A stretch of DNA of 64,000 nt, taken from positions 186,001 to 250,000 of the forward strand of contig NZ_JAJUXG010000008.1 in NCBI RefSeq assembly GCF_021390535.1, written 5' to 3'. Shown here in pieces: positions 52,615-61,770 of the stretch; within the stretch, counting starts at the first letter, position 1, and each line of letters starts with the position of its first letter. A model generated the notes under the pieces. It was not told the DNA's origin. It worked only from the letters and a program-made list of their open reading frames with translations, and did no database searches. The position numbers and the translations under genes are program-made. Source of the DNA: Dyadobacter sp. CY312. GTDB taxonomy: Bacteria > Bacteroidota > Bacteroidia > Cytophagales > Spirosomataceae.

Positions 52615-54108
52615 TTAATAACCTGGGTTTTGCGTAAGTAATCCCCCACTCAAATCGATCTCGTTTTGAGGGATTGGCCATACTTCGTTTTTCCCGGCTT
52701 TCCAGCCTTTTGGTCCAAAAACCTCTGTTCCTCTTCCCTGGCGAATCACATCGAAATATCTGTCAAATTCCATGGCCAACTCTACACGACGCTCATGCCA
52801 GACCGCATTCCGAAGGGCAGTTTTATCCGTTGTTGTAACCTTTGGAAGAATAGTAGTGCTTGTACCTCTTGCTCTCGCTCTTACCTTTTCAAGAGATGCC
52901 AGTGCTTGTGTACTGTTTCCGATCTCGTTAGCAGCTTCTGCATTCATAAGCAAAACTTCTGCAAAACGAAGAACCCTTACGTTCTGCTGTGCTCCGGATG
53001 AAAATGCAGTGTTAAACAATTTGAATGGTACATACGATTTCTGATTGTACATCGGGTTATCGCCCACTGTTGGTATTGCGTCGCCGTCAGGAGTGGTTTC
53101 TCCACGGAAAATAATGGTTCCGTCTCTTCTTGGATCGCCAGTTTCAAATGCATTAGCAAGTACTTGTGTAGGTACGTTAAAACCCCATCCGCCACCAGTT
53201 GAACCACGCACTCCCTGAACTTCTGAATACTGAGAACCGCTTGCCCCAGAAATAGAAGTGATCAGTTCGTTCTGGATTTCAAAAATGGATTCAGATACGT
53301 TTTCATTTTTCACACGGAACAATTGCTCGAAATTGTTGAACAGCGAATATTGACCCAAAGCAATGACTTGATTGGTAAGATCAAACACCTGTTGCCACTT
53401 CTGCTGGTACATCGATACTTTTGCGTGAAGCGATAATGCTGCACCTTTTGTAACGCGTCCCAAATCCGCAGAACCGTAAGTTTGAGGAAGTGCGGCAGCT
53501 GCATCTGTAAGATCTTTTTCAATTGCGGCGTAAACCTCAGCTTTTGCAGTACGTGGCAAATTGTATTCTGATGCATCAACGGGCAAAGCCAAACGCAAAG
53601 GAATGTCTCCAAATGCTCTTACCAACCTGAAATAAGAATAAGCTCTGATGAACTTAGCTTCTGCTATATATCTGGCTTTAAGCGTTTCATCCATGCTGAT
53701 AGCAGGAATATTGCCCAAAACCTGATTTGCGTAGTTGATATTCTGATACTGACCTTCCCAGAATCCACCCAATTGACCATCACCAGATCCTACAGTAAAT
53801 GTGTCGTAGTCGTTGAAGAAAGTGGCATCGGAAGCTGAGCTACCTTTTTCTGTCTCATCCGAACCAATGCTTTCTACTGCAATAGGACCGAAAGCTGTAT
53901 TGTTCCATCCTCTAAGGTTGGAGTACATGGCGTTTACTGCTTTCGTAGCATCTTCACCATTTTGCCAAAAAACAGATCCTGCTTCTTTTCCTTGCGGGTC
54001 GGTGTCAAGAAAGCTTTCATTACATGCGCTGGGAACGACAAGTAGAGAGGCTAGTCCAAGATACAATCCAGCGCGGCTGATATTTTGATTGAACTTTATA
54101 TTTTTCAT
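52615..54108 (-). CDS. SusD/RagB-family glycan-binding lipoprotein
   Basis: A 497-residue lipoprotein; ATG 54108 gives a signal ending LVVPSAC (lipidated cysteine near 29) followed by NESFLDTDPQG, the classic SusD start. TPR-like helices follow, with FIRAYSYFRLVRAFGDIPL near 135-153. The C-terminus has LRFAEVLLMNAEAANEIG and RRVELAMEFDRYFDVIRQGR, and ends LTQNPGY. It forms the lid of the SusC transporter and captures oligosaccharide. It lies 13 bases downstream of susC. Substrate specificity is inferred from the GH144 genes in the operon. Confidence 0.95.
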   Translation of the reverse strand: MKNIKFNQNISRAGLYLGLASLLVVPSACNESFLDTDPQGKEAGSVFWQNGEDATKAVNAMYSNLRGWNNTAFGPIAVESIGSDETEKGSSASDATFFNDYDTFTVGSGDGQLGGFWEGQYQNINYANQVLGNIPAISMDETLKARYIAEAKFIRAYSYFRLVRAFGDIPLRLALPVDASEYNLPRTAKAEVYAAIEKDLTDAAAALPQTYGSADLGRVTKGAALSLHAKVSMYQQKWQQVFDLTNQVIALGQYSLFNNFEQLFRVKNENVSESIFEIQNELITSISGASGSQYSEVQGVRGSTGGGWGFNVPTQVLANAFETGDPRRDGTIIFRGETTPDGDAIPTVGDNPMYNQKSYVPFKLFNTAFSSGAQQNVRVLRFAEVLLMNAEAANEIGNSTQALASLEKVRARARGTSTTILPKVTTTDKTALRNAVWHERRVELAMEFDRYFDVIRQGRGTEVFGPKGWKAGKNEVWPIPQNEIDLSGGLLTQNPGY

Positions 54109-54121
54109 AATAATGATGGTC

Positions 54122-57100
54122 TTAGAAAGTGACATTGATACCGAAGTTGTAAGTAGCTGACAATGGGTAAACATTGGCGTCAATACCTGCTTGGGTAGGT
54201 TTATTTTCGTTTGCTCTTACCTCAGGTGAAAGTCCTTTGTATTTGAAGAAATTCAATGGGTTTTGCGCATTTGCATACAAACGTAGCTTTCTGATTTTCA
54301 ATTTTTCGTTGAATGCAGCCGGGAATGTATAACCTATTTGTGCATTACGAACTCTGAAATAACTTCCGCTTTGAACGAAGAAAGTATTTGGAAGGTAGTT
54401 TTGTCCACCACCAATGTTAGCAGAAGGATATGTGTTCGAAGTGCCTTCTCCATGCCAGCGATTGTCGAAGTAATCTTTGGTAAAGTTTTCGTTACCATAT
54501 CTCCATCCAAGGTTCGCATTGTATATATCCACTTTCGCTACACCCTGGAAGTCAAGGCTCAAATCAAAGTTTTTGTAGTCAAAGCTTGTGTTGATACCGT
54601 AAGTGAACTTAGGATTAGGATTACCAATCACTTGTCTGTCCAGAGAGCTGATGGTACCATCTGGTACACCGTTTGTACCGCTGATATCTCTGTATTTGAA
54701 ATCACCAGGTTTTGCAGTTGTCTGGGCAGAATTTTTGATTTCTTCTGCATTTTGGAATATACCGTCTACAACATAACCGTAGAAAGAACCGATCGGGTCA
54801 CCTACTCTTGTGCGTGTAGCCAGCGCTCCACTGGTAAGACCTGTACCACCGTCATAGATTGGGTTGGCTCCTGAGGTTACAGACAATACTTTATTGTCAT
54901 TGATACCACCATTCACTCCTACGCTATATGAGAAGCCGTTGTCTTTTGTATCTCTCCAACTAGCTGCGAATTCAAATCCTTTGTTTTCAAAAGTTGCCTG
55001 GTTTCCGATGATTTTTCCGGAAGCAGTTCCAATTGAATTAAGAACCGGGATGTCAAAAATTGCCTGTTCAGTTTTCTTGATGTAATAGTCAAGTTCCAGG
55101 GTAAGTTTGTTGTTAAGCAAACCTGCCTCAATACCAAAGTCAGTTCCAACTCCTCTTTCCCAAAGTGTAGTAGGTGGAATGATTGAGTTGATACTTGCAC
55201 CCGTATATGCTTGTCCACCAAAAATTGCAGCCAAACCACCACCAGTTGCAACCGTAAGTGTAGATAGGTTGGAAGGTACAGAAGCATTTCCTATTTTACC
55301 CCAGCTTGCTCTTAGTTTCAAATTGTCAAAAATTCTTTGATCAGCCATAAAAGGCTCGTTGCTCACAACCCAGCCAGCACCAACTGATGGGAAATAACCC
55401 CATGCATTGCCTCCCTGATAGAATTTAGAAGAACCATCGGCACGTAGCGAAGCATTGATCAAATATCTGTCAGAGAATGAGTAATTAAGTCTTCCGAAAT
55501 AAGAAGCGTAAGTTCCCAAATCACCCTCATCTACTACGGTACGTCCGTTAACATCTCCAAGAGTAAGGTACAAATCCCCTTCGCTTGTATAAGGAACATT
55601 CAGAGCATTGGCTGTAACCTTGTAGAACTGGTCACGCTGAGCAGATTGTCCAACAAGTGCAGTGAAGCTGTGTTTGCCAAAATCTTTGTTGTAGGTAAGC
55701 GTGTTTTCAAAAATCCAGTAGCGTGTCTGTGGACGGGTAAATTCAAGTTTACTGGTTGTATTACGCTGTCTGAAAGTAGCCACATATTCAGGATTGTAGT
55801 TACGTGTTTCATCCTGAGAATATTTTCCACCAAGGCTTGATTTGAATACCAATCCTTTAAGAAGATTCACCTCAGCGTAAATATTAGCTGTCAGTAAAGT
55901 CTTTTTAGTATTTTGGTTGTAGAAGTCAATTGTAGCCTGTGGGTTGAAATTGTTTCCGTCTCCAAGGTTATAATCGGTTGGATCACCATACGTTCCATCT
56001 GCGTAGTAAACCGGAACAACTGGTCCGGCAGCGTATAGTTGTCTGAAAATTCCACCTGCTTCATCCTTTGATTTACTGAATGAACCAGTTGCAGAATATC
56101 CGATCTTTAAGAATTTGAACGCCTGCAGGTCGTTTTGCATCCGTGCAGTATATCTCTTGAAATTGTTGTTCTCTACAACACCGTTTTGGTCAAGATAACC
56201 CAACGAAAAATTGTAGTTGGATTTTTCGCCACCACCGCTAATTGAAACCTGATGATTGGTCACCAGAGCGTTGCGAAGAATTTGATGATACCAGTCCGTA
56301 CCTTCACCGAATTGAGCAGGATCAAGTATAGCGGATTTACCATTAATCACGCTCAGTTCATTGATCATCGTGGCATACTCATTTGCATTTGCCATTTTGA
56401 TCTGGTTGGTCACTTTTTGGTAACCTACAAACCCATTGTAGTCAATAATAGCTTTTCCTGATTTTCCTTTTTTAGTAGTGATAAGAACTACCCCGTTGGC
56501 CGCACGAACACCGTAAATAGATTGGCTGGAAGCATCTTTCAGGATGTTCATGCTTTCAATATCTCCGGAATTAAGGAAGCTGATGTCGTCAAACCATACT
56601 CCGTCCACAACATAAAGTGGATTAGCGCTACCGTATGCAGTACCTACACCACGAATCCGAATTTGTGGGGCTTCACCTGGCTTTCCTGAGTTGTTGATCT
56701 GAACACCGGCAACTTTACCCTGAAGACCACTCACTGCGTTCATCGAAGGTTGTTTGGATATTTCTGCTCCCTTAATTGATATAACAGAGCCAGTGACATC
56801 AAGTTTACGCTGGGAGCCATACCCAACTACAACAACCTCGTTCAAAGCACGTGCGTCATCTTTAAGTTCAATATTGATGATGGATTGAGATCCCACAGCC
56901 ACTTCCTGGGGAGTCATTCCAATCATTGAAAAAACCAGTATAGCTGCCTTTGAAGGTACTTTAACGCTATAATTTCCCTCTCCGTCAGTAGGTACACCTG
57001 TTGTGGTACCTTTTATCAGCACACTTACACCGGGAAGTGGCGATCCGTCTGATGCGGTAACTTTACCTGACACACCTATTTCCTGTGCGAAGGAAGAAAT

Positions 57101-57151
57101 ACTTCCCGACAGGAAAACCAGCACGCACAGTAGTCGTAAAACAGTTTTCAT
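54122..57151 (-). CDS. SusC/RagA-family TonB-dependent outer-membrane transporter
   Basis: A 1009-residue TonB-linked protein; ATG 57151 gives a signal peptide (residues about 1-23, SSFAQ). A carboxypeptidase-regulatory-like domain follows (about 27-100: VSGKVTASDGSPLPGVSVLIKGT), then NEVVVVGYGSQRKLDVTGSV at the plug start, the plug (to about 230), and a 22-strand barrel ending in the terminal aromatic GINVTF. SusC imports glycan fragments using TonB energy. It is the first gene of the polysaccharide operon and has a strong promoter and possible operator ahead. Confidence 0.96.
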   Translation of the reverse strand: MKTVLRLLCVLVFLSGSISSFAQEIGVSGKVTASDGSPLPGVSVLIKGTTTGVPTDGEGNYSVKVPSKAAILVFSMIGMTPQEVAVGSQSIINIELKDDARALNEVVVVGYGSQRKLDVTGSVISIKGAEISKQPSMNAVSGLQGKVAGVQINNSGKPGEAPQIRIRGVGTAYGSANPLYVVDGVWFDDISFLNSGDIESMNILKDASSQSIYGVRAANGVVLITTKKGKSGKAIIDYNGFVGYQKVTNQIKMANANEYATMINELSVINGKSAILDPAQFGEGTDWYHQILRNALVTNHQVSISGGGEKSNYNFSLGYLDQNGVVENNNFKRYTARMQNDLQAFKFLKIGYSATGSFSKSKDEAGGIFRQLYAAGPVVPVYYADGTYGDPTDYNLGDGNNFNPQATIDFYNQNTKKTLLTANIYAEVNLLKGLVFKSSLGGKYSQDETRNYNPEYVATFRQRNTTSKLEFTRPQTRYWIFENTLTYNKDFGKHSFTALVGQSAQRDQFYKVTANALNVPYTSEGDLYLTLGDVNGRTVVDEGDLGTYASYFGRLNYSFSDRYLINASLRADGSSKFYQGGNAWGYFPSVGAGWVVSNEPFMADQRIFDNLKLRASWGKIGNASVPSNLSTLTVATGGGLAAIFGGQAYTGASINSIIPPTTLWERGVGTDFGIEAGLLNNKLTLELDYYIKKTEQAIFDIPVLNSIGTASGKIIGNQATFENKGFEFAASWRDTKDNGFSYSVGVNGGINDNKVLSVTSGANPIYDGGTGLTSGALATRTRVGDPIGSFYGYVVDGIFQNAEEIKNSAQTTAKPGDFKYRDISGTNGVPDGTISSLDRQVIGNPNPKFTYGINTSFDYKNFDLSLDFQGVAKVDIYNANLGWRYGNENFTKDYFDNRWHGEGTSNTYPSANIGGGQNYLPNTFFVQSGSYFRVRNAQIGYTFPAAFNEKLKIRKLRLYANAQNPLNFFKYKGLSPEVRANENKPTQAGIDANVYPLSATYNFGINVTF

Positions 57152-57201
57152 TGATGACAATTTGGTGATATAATTATTAAAAGAATTAATTGAATTGTCA
57201 C

Positions 57202-57234
57202 CAAATGTACTTCAATAGGCATCAGATCATCAAA
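57202..57234 (-). promoter_or_regulatory. promoter of the susC operon
   Basis: On the - strand TTTG (complement of 57231-57234) and TACATTTG (complement of 57202-57209) are 21 bases apart, an exact Bacteroidota -33/-7 pair, giving a leader of about 45 bases to ATG 57151. Confidence 0.8.
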
Positions 57235-57242
57235 AAAAGCAC

Positions 57243-57260
57243 TACATCATCATTACATCA
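57243..57260 (-). promoter_or_regulatory. direct-repeat operator candidate upstream of susC
   Basis: TACATCA (TGATGTA on the - strand) occurs at 57243-57249 and 57254-57260, 11 bases apart, immediately upstream of the -33 element. One-helical-turn direct repeats at this place suit an activator dimer, possibly the neighbouring HTH regulator. Confidence 0.5.
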
Positions 57261-57323
57261 ATGAGAATAATGCAAGTATAAATAGAACTTAAAGATGTTT
57301 TGTAGAAGATAAATGCAATTGTG

Positions 57324-60155
57324 TCAGATATCCATCATGTATTGCACGAGGTTGGCATCAAGCCCTAAATCCAGCTTTTTTCTCAAACGATAGCGTTTTA
57401 TCTCCACACCGCGTATCGAAATTCCCAGTGCGGGTGCCATTTCCTTAGTGGATAAATTCATGCGGAGACAGGCCGCAAGGCGAAGTTCAGAAGGCGAGAT
57501 CGCCGGGCAAATTGTGCGAAGTCTTTTGAAAAATTGTTCGTGTATTTCTTCAAAATTATCTTCAAAAAGCTGCCAGTCTTCTTTGCCTGCGACGTTTCTT
57601 TCTATACTGTTGAGAAGCTTCTGGTAATGGATGTTGGGTAACTGCTGTCCCATATCCAGTTTCACCTGTTTAAGTTCATCTCTGATCTCCTCAAGTATCT
57701 CGTTTTTGCGAACCACGTTAATGGCAACATTACTTATTTGCTGGCTTTTGTTTTTGATCTCGCTTTGCAACTTTTCATTTTGGATCTCCATGATTTTGCG
57801 TTCACTCGATAGCCTTTGCTGACGGAGCTTTTCTTCCTGCTCTTCTAATAATTTCCTTCTGTGTCGTTCCAGCCTTCTCTCCTGATAAAGCAACAAAGCC
57901 AGTAGAACTACAGTAACAGTAACCCAGAATAGCAGTTTTGCCCAGAATGTCTCACGCCAGTAGGGTGTAACCGAAAACTGATACGCTGCAATGTTGTTGC
58001 TGAGATTACTCCTAATTTCAAAAACATAACTCCCGGCATCCAGATTGGTGAACTCGACGGTATTTTGGTCGGTCCATTCTGACCACTGCTCAGTAAGGCC
58101 TTTTAACCGGTATTTGAATTGGATATTTTGCCCGAATACAGGTAGCGAATAGGCAATCCGGATCGAGCGGATATCCTCCGGAAGTGTCACGCCGCTTTTT
58201 ATAGCAAATGTTTCCGAGAGGTTCCGCAGGTTAGAAACGCGGCGAACGGATGGTAGTATGTTTTCCGGTATTTGTCGGGTACTTCCCAGCCGGTCGTACA
58301 ACGCGTAGCCATTATCCAGACAGAAAAAGTAAAATGACTCAGATAATGGCAGTATGGTTTCGCTGTTCCTTACCAGAGTAAGCTCGAAGTTTTTTTTCTC
58401 ACCATTGCCCGAATAAAATTCGACACGGTTCATGAAAATTTTAAACCACTCACCATGAATGCCTTCCCGTATCTTAAACGGTTCTTCGGGGGTGCTTTGA
58501 AATGTATTAACAATATGGAGTTGTTTGGTAGAGTCAGGTTCGTAGTACTTACTGCCTGATCGAACCAGAATTTTGCCTCTTGTTTTATTGATCTCAATGG
58601 AAAACTCACTTGGTATTTCTTTTGGAGATCTGTACTCTTTCCAAAAAATAGCGGAATCAAGTGTCGGTGTGAGCTTTGCGCGATAGAGCCCCTTATAGGC
58701 ATGTGCAAGCCAGAAGGAACCGTCACTGTCCTGAACCAGCTGGCGAATAGGAAGTGGTGGTACCGATTTTACAGGATATGCGTAACTCCATAAATTGTTC
58801 TTGTTTTTTTTATAGACGTGCAGGCCTGTGTAGGCGCCTTGCAAGAGCAACGTGTCATTTCCACTTTTTACGGGTAATAATACCCACCCTCCTGTAACGC
58901 CTGAAATTTTATAAATTCCATTCTCTTCTATACGATAAGTAGCATCGTTGTGCCCGCAAAGGAGCTGATCATTAATTACTTTCAAAAACCAGGTTTGTCC
59001 ACCCAGGCCGGGAATGGAACGAAAAGGCTCAGATGACTTCCACCTTTTAACAAAAACTCCATTGTTGGATCCCACGTACAGGTTTCCACGCCACACCGCA
59101 GCGGCATAGGTAGAGCCGAGCGGATTGTCGTTCGTTTGATAGGAAATAATGGGAGACGAAATGCTGATGAGATCAATACCCTTATCCATTCCGATCCAGA
59201 GATGGTTTCTTTTGTCTTCGGCCAAAGATAATACGGTGTTGTTCTGCAAGCCGTTCTCTTTGTTAAACTGATATTTCAGAACACCATCTTTGGAAATAAT
59301 GTAAACTCCTTTTTGAATCGTGCCTATTGCATAACTGCTATCGGGGCTGAGTAAGATCGCTTTATTGATAATGTTTCGCTTAAGATCAGAAGCAATGGGA
59401 ATATTCCACGGAATTAACTTTCCATCCTCGTAAATAAACAGACCATTTTTGGTTGTGGTAATGAGTATTCTATTTTCACCCAATGGAAGAATTGAAGATA
59501 CGATTGTTGATGCAAGTGCATCAGTACCAGATACCGGAGTCCAGGTGCGATTGTTCAATTCATATAAACCCTTGCCGATCATTTGAACAAGCAGTCTGTT
59601 GTGTACATATCGCATGAACATAAAGTTGCCGGGGACTTTAATTTCAGTCAGATTTTTTCCGTCGAAACGATAAATGCGAGAGAATGACTGGAAGTATATA
59701 TAGTCGGGTGTCTTCTGGATATGCCATATTTCCTCCGTTTTTAATGTGGAAAACCCCGCTTTTTTGCTCAAAGAATGATATAAAAGCTGACCGGTAGCAC
59801 TTTCCTGCCAATAGCCAAACTCGGCATAACCTCCTACGTATATACGGTTTGCAGTGGTTGTGTTCTGTGTTAAGGTCTTTCCCGTTGTTGGCTTGGGAAT
59901 AGTTACTTCATCGCACAGCACTGAACGTATAATCTGGTGGTCGGGTAAGGGATACAGTTTCCAGGAAGATCCGTCATACTCAACAAGCCCGTCGGAATTT
60001 GCTGCGTAAATGATGTTGTCAGCGCTTTGATCAATAGCCCAGTTCTGCTGGTGGGCTTTGTATACCTGTGGAGTAAAATTGATCAGAGGTGGTGTTTCCT
60101 GAGCAACTGCAAATGAAAATAAAGCAAAAAAAAGGAGTAAAGATATACGGCACAT
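57324..60155 (-). CDS. propeller/Y_Y_Y sensor with LuxR-type HTH output
   Basis: A 943-residue one-component membrane regulator; ATG 60155 gives a signal peptide ending FAVAQ. The periplasmic part is a two-component-regulator propeller (repeats such as NNTVLSLAEDKRNHLWIGMDKG) and a Y_Y_Y domain (KYRLKGLTEQWSEW, FTNLDAGSYVFEIRS). A membrane helix lies at about 736-756 and a long coiled coil at about 757-840. The C-terminus (about 887-940) is a LuxR/GerE-like HTH: SELRLAACLRMNLSTKEMAPALGISIRGVEIKRYRLRKKL. It lacks kinase and receiver domains, so unlike hybrid two-component systems, signal and DNA binding sit on one chain. It probably senses the oligosaccharide and controls susC. Confidence 0.88.
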   Translation of the reverse strand: MCRISLLLFFALFSFAVAQETPPLINFTPQVYKAHQQNWAIDQSADNIIYAANSDGLVEYDGSSWKLYPLPDHQIIRSVLCDEVTIPKPTTGKTLTQNTTTANRIYVGGYAEFGYWQESATGQLLYHSLSKKAGFSTLKTEEIWHIQKTPDYIYFQSFSRIYRFDGKNLTEIKVPGNFMFMRYVHNRLLVQMIGKGLYELNNRTWTPVSGTDALASTIVSSILPLGENRILITTTKNGLFIYEDGKLIPWNIPIASDLKRNIINKAILLSPDSSYAIGTIQKGVYIISKDGVLKYQFNKENGLQNNTVLSLAEDKRNHLWIGMDKGIDLISISSPIISYQTNDNPLGSTYAAAVWRGNLYVGSNNGVFVKRWKSSEPFRSIPGLGGQTWFLKVINDQLLCGHNDATYRIEENGIYKISGVTGGWVLLPVKSGNDTLLLQGAYTGLHVYKKNKNNLWSYAYPVKSVPPLPIRQLVQDSDGSFWLAHAYKGLYRAKLTPTLDSAIFWKEYRSPKEIPSEFSIEINKTRGKILVRSGSKYYEPDSTKQLHIVNTFQSTPEEPFKIREGIHGEWFKIFMNRVEFYSGNGEKKNFELTLVRNSETILPLSESFYFFCLDNGYALYDRLGSTRQIPENILPSVRRVSNLRNLSETFAIKSGVTLPEDIRSIRIAYSLPVFGQNIQFKYRLKGLTEQWSEWTDQNTVEFTNLDAGSYVFEIRSNLSNNIAAYQFSVTPYWRETFWAKLLFWVTVTVVLLALLLYQERRLERHRRKLLEEQEEKLRQQRLSSERKIMEIQNEKLQSEIKNKSQQISNVAINVVRKNEILEEIRDELKQVKLDMGQQLPNIHYQKLLNSIERNVAGKEDWQLFEDNFEEIHEQFFKRLRTICPAISPSELRLAACLRMNLSTKEMAPALGISIRGVEIKRYRLRKKLDLGLDANLVQYMMDI

Positions 60156-60312
60156 CCGCTTCGTTTGTAAGCGATGGTTGCTGTATAACCTTAATTTGCC
60201 TGGGTTTTCAAATGCAAAAAAAATCATGTAACGGACTTTTAATTTTGTTTTAACTCGTCATAAAAAGTTTAATGTGCCGTTTGCCTTTTAGAATCAATAA
60301 TAAAGTAAGCTT

Positions 60313-61689
60313 ATGTTAAAAATAATTCCTCTGTTGGTACTTACATCTTCTATGGCTTTTGCTCAAACCAAACCATCCGATGATAACACAAAGAATGATA
60401 TTCGTTACAATCTTAACAATTCCGGTTCACATTACGTCAAAGTAACTTTTACAAATCAGATATGGCTCAGGCTGAACGAGAATAATCCTGGAACCACCGT
60501 CCTGGGCGATGCCGCTTCGAACACCTTTGATATTGGTTTGAGGCGGACAAGAATGCAGCTCTTCGGACAAGTTACAGACCGGATTTTCTTTTACACTCAG
60601 TTTGGGATGAATAATTTTAATAAAGCCAATGGTTTTCCGGCCTATAATACCAACGGTACACCAAGCAACCGAAAAGTAGCGGCATTCTTCCACGATGCAT
60701 TGGGAGAATATGAGGTGCAACGGAAGGGGAACAATTTCATTCGTTTTGGAGCCGGGCTCACTATTGTGAATGGACTATCACGTTTTTCGCAGCCCAGTAT
60801 AGGGACGATCATGACGATGGATGTACCTGTATTCGCGCAAGCCACAGTAGATCAAACCGATATTTTCTCTCGAAAACTTGCAGTGTATAGCCGTGGGCAG
60901 ATTGGTAAGCTGAACTACCGTGTCGCCATAGCGGATCCATTTCCGATAGAAACCAGTGGCGCAACTCCTCCCGGTTTGGGAGTTAATTCAGTATTTGCTC
61001 AAAAGAAACACAAGAAACAATTTGATGGGTTGCTGATCTATAATTTCTTCGACACCGAAGACAACACTGCACCGGGTTACATGACAGGTACCTATTTGGG
61101 GAAAAGAAAGGTGTTGAATCTGGAAGCTGGATTTATTTCTCAAAAGAATGCCACCTGGCGTAGAGAAGGAGCAGACACACTATATGGTAACATGAATTTG
61201 TGGTCTGTTGCGGCTTATGCAGATATGCCCGTAAATAAAGATAAAGGCAGTGCCGTGTCTGGTTATGTTGGTTACTTCCATACCGATTATGGAAAGGGAT
61301 ACCTCCGTTACAATGGCAGTATGAACCCTGGAACCGGCACGACCCAACCAATTGCGGGAGTAAGCGGAACGCATGGCAATACCTATCCGATGTTTGGAAC
61401 GGGTAATGTTATTTACACGCAGGCGGGATATAAGTTTAAAGACCGGCTGTTGGGAAATCAGGGAACATTAATGCCTTTTGTTTCTTTGCAACATGCAGAT
61501 TACGAACGGTTAAGTGATGCAATGAAGGTTTACAACGTAGGTGTAAACTGGCTCATAAAAGGTCAGAATGGGAAATTAACTTTGAATTACGAAAACAGGC
61601 CCGTTTATAAAACCAGCATTGTTGCCAACGAACTGGCGAAAGATGGCAGACGTGGATCATGGATATTGCAATATCAGATTTCGATCTGA
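60313..61689 (+). CDS. outer-membrane porin
   Basis: A 458-residue beta-barrel protein with a signal peptide (about residues 1-18, MAFAQ). Its body is rich in aromatic and glycine residues with alternating strands, for example NQIWLRLNENNPG, FDIGLRRTRMQLFGQVTDRIFFYTQFGMNNFN, and terminal GSWILQYQISI. It matches Bacteroidota porins of the phosphate-selective-porin-like class. It is transcribed divergently from the sensor-regulator gene with 157 bases between, so a link to the polysaccharide locus is possible but not shown. Substrate unknown. Confidence 0.8.
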   Translation: MLKIIPLLVLTSSMAFAQTKPSDDNTKNDIRYNLNNSGSHYVKVTFTNQIWLRLNENNPGTTVLGDAASNTFDIGLRRTRMQLFGQVTDRIFFYTQFGMNNFNKANGFPAYNTNGTPSNRKVAAFFHDALGEYEVQRKGNNFIRFGAGLTIVNGLSRFSQPSIGTIMTMDVPVFAQATVDQTDIFSRKLAVYSRGQIGKLNYRVAIADPFPIETSGATPPGLGVNSVFAQKKHKKQFDGLLIYNFFDTEDNTAPGYMTGTYLGKRKVLNLEAGFISQKNATWRREGADTLYGNMNLWSVAAYADMPVNKDKGSAVSGYVGYFHTDYGKGYLRYNGSMNPGTGTTQPIAGVSGTHGNTYPMFGTGNVIYTQAGYKFKDRLLGNQGTLMPFVSLQHADYERLSDAMKVYNVGVNWLIKGQNGKLTLNYENRPVYKTSIVANELAKDGRRGSWILQYQISI

Positions 61690-61706
61690 TTCAAATGTTT
61701 GAATGC

Positions 61707-61740
61707 AAAAATGGGCGACCGGTTAAGGTTGCCCATTTTT
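61707..61740. terminator. terminator between the porin and the TonB receptor genes
   Basis: AAAAATGGGC (61707-61716) pairs with GCCCATTTTT (61731-61740), extended inward by GACC/GGTT, with a 6-base loop. U-tracts form on both strands between the convergent genes. Confidence 0.9.
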
Positions 61741-61770
61741 GTTATGAAGTAAATTCAGCTTTCCTGAATA

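Noticed and set aside
54338..54874. 178-codon + strand open frame
   Set aside because: Antisense within the SusC gene, with no domain and no sensible start context.
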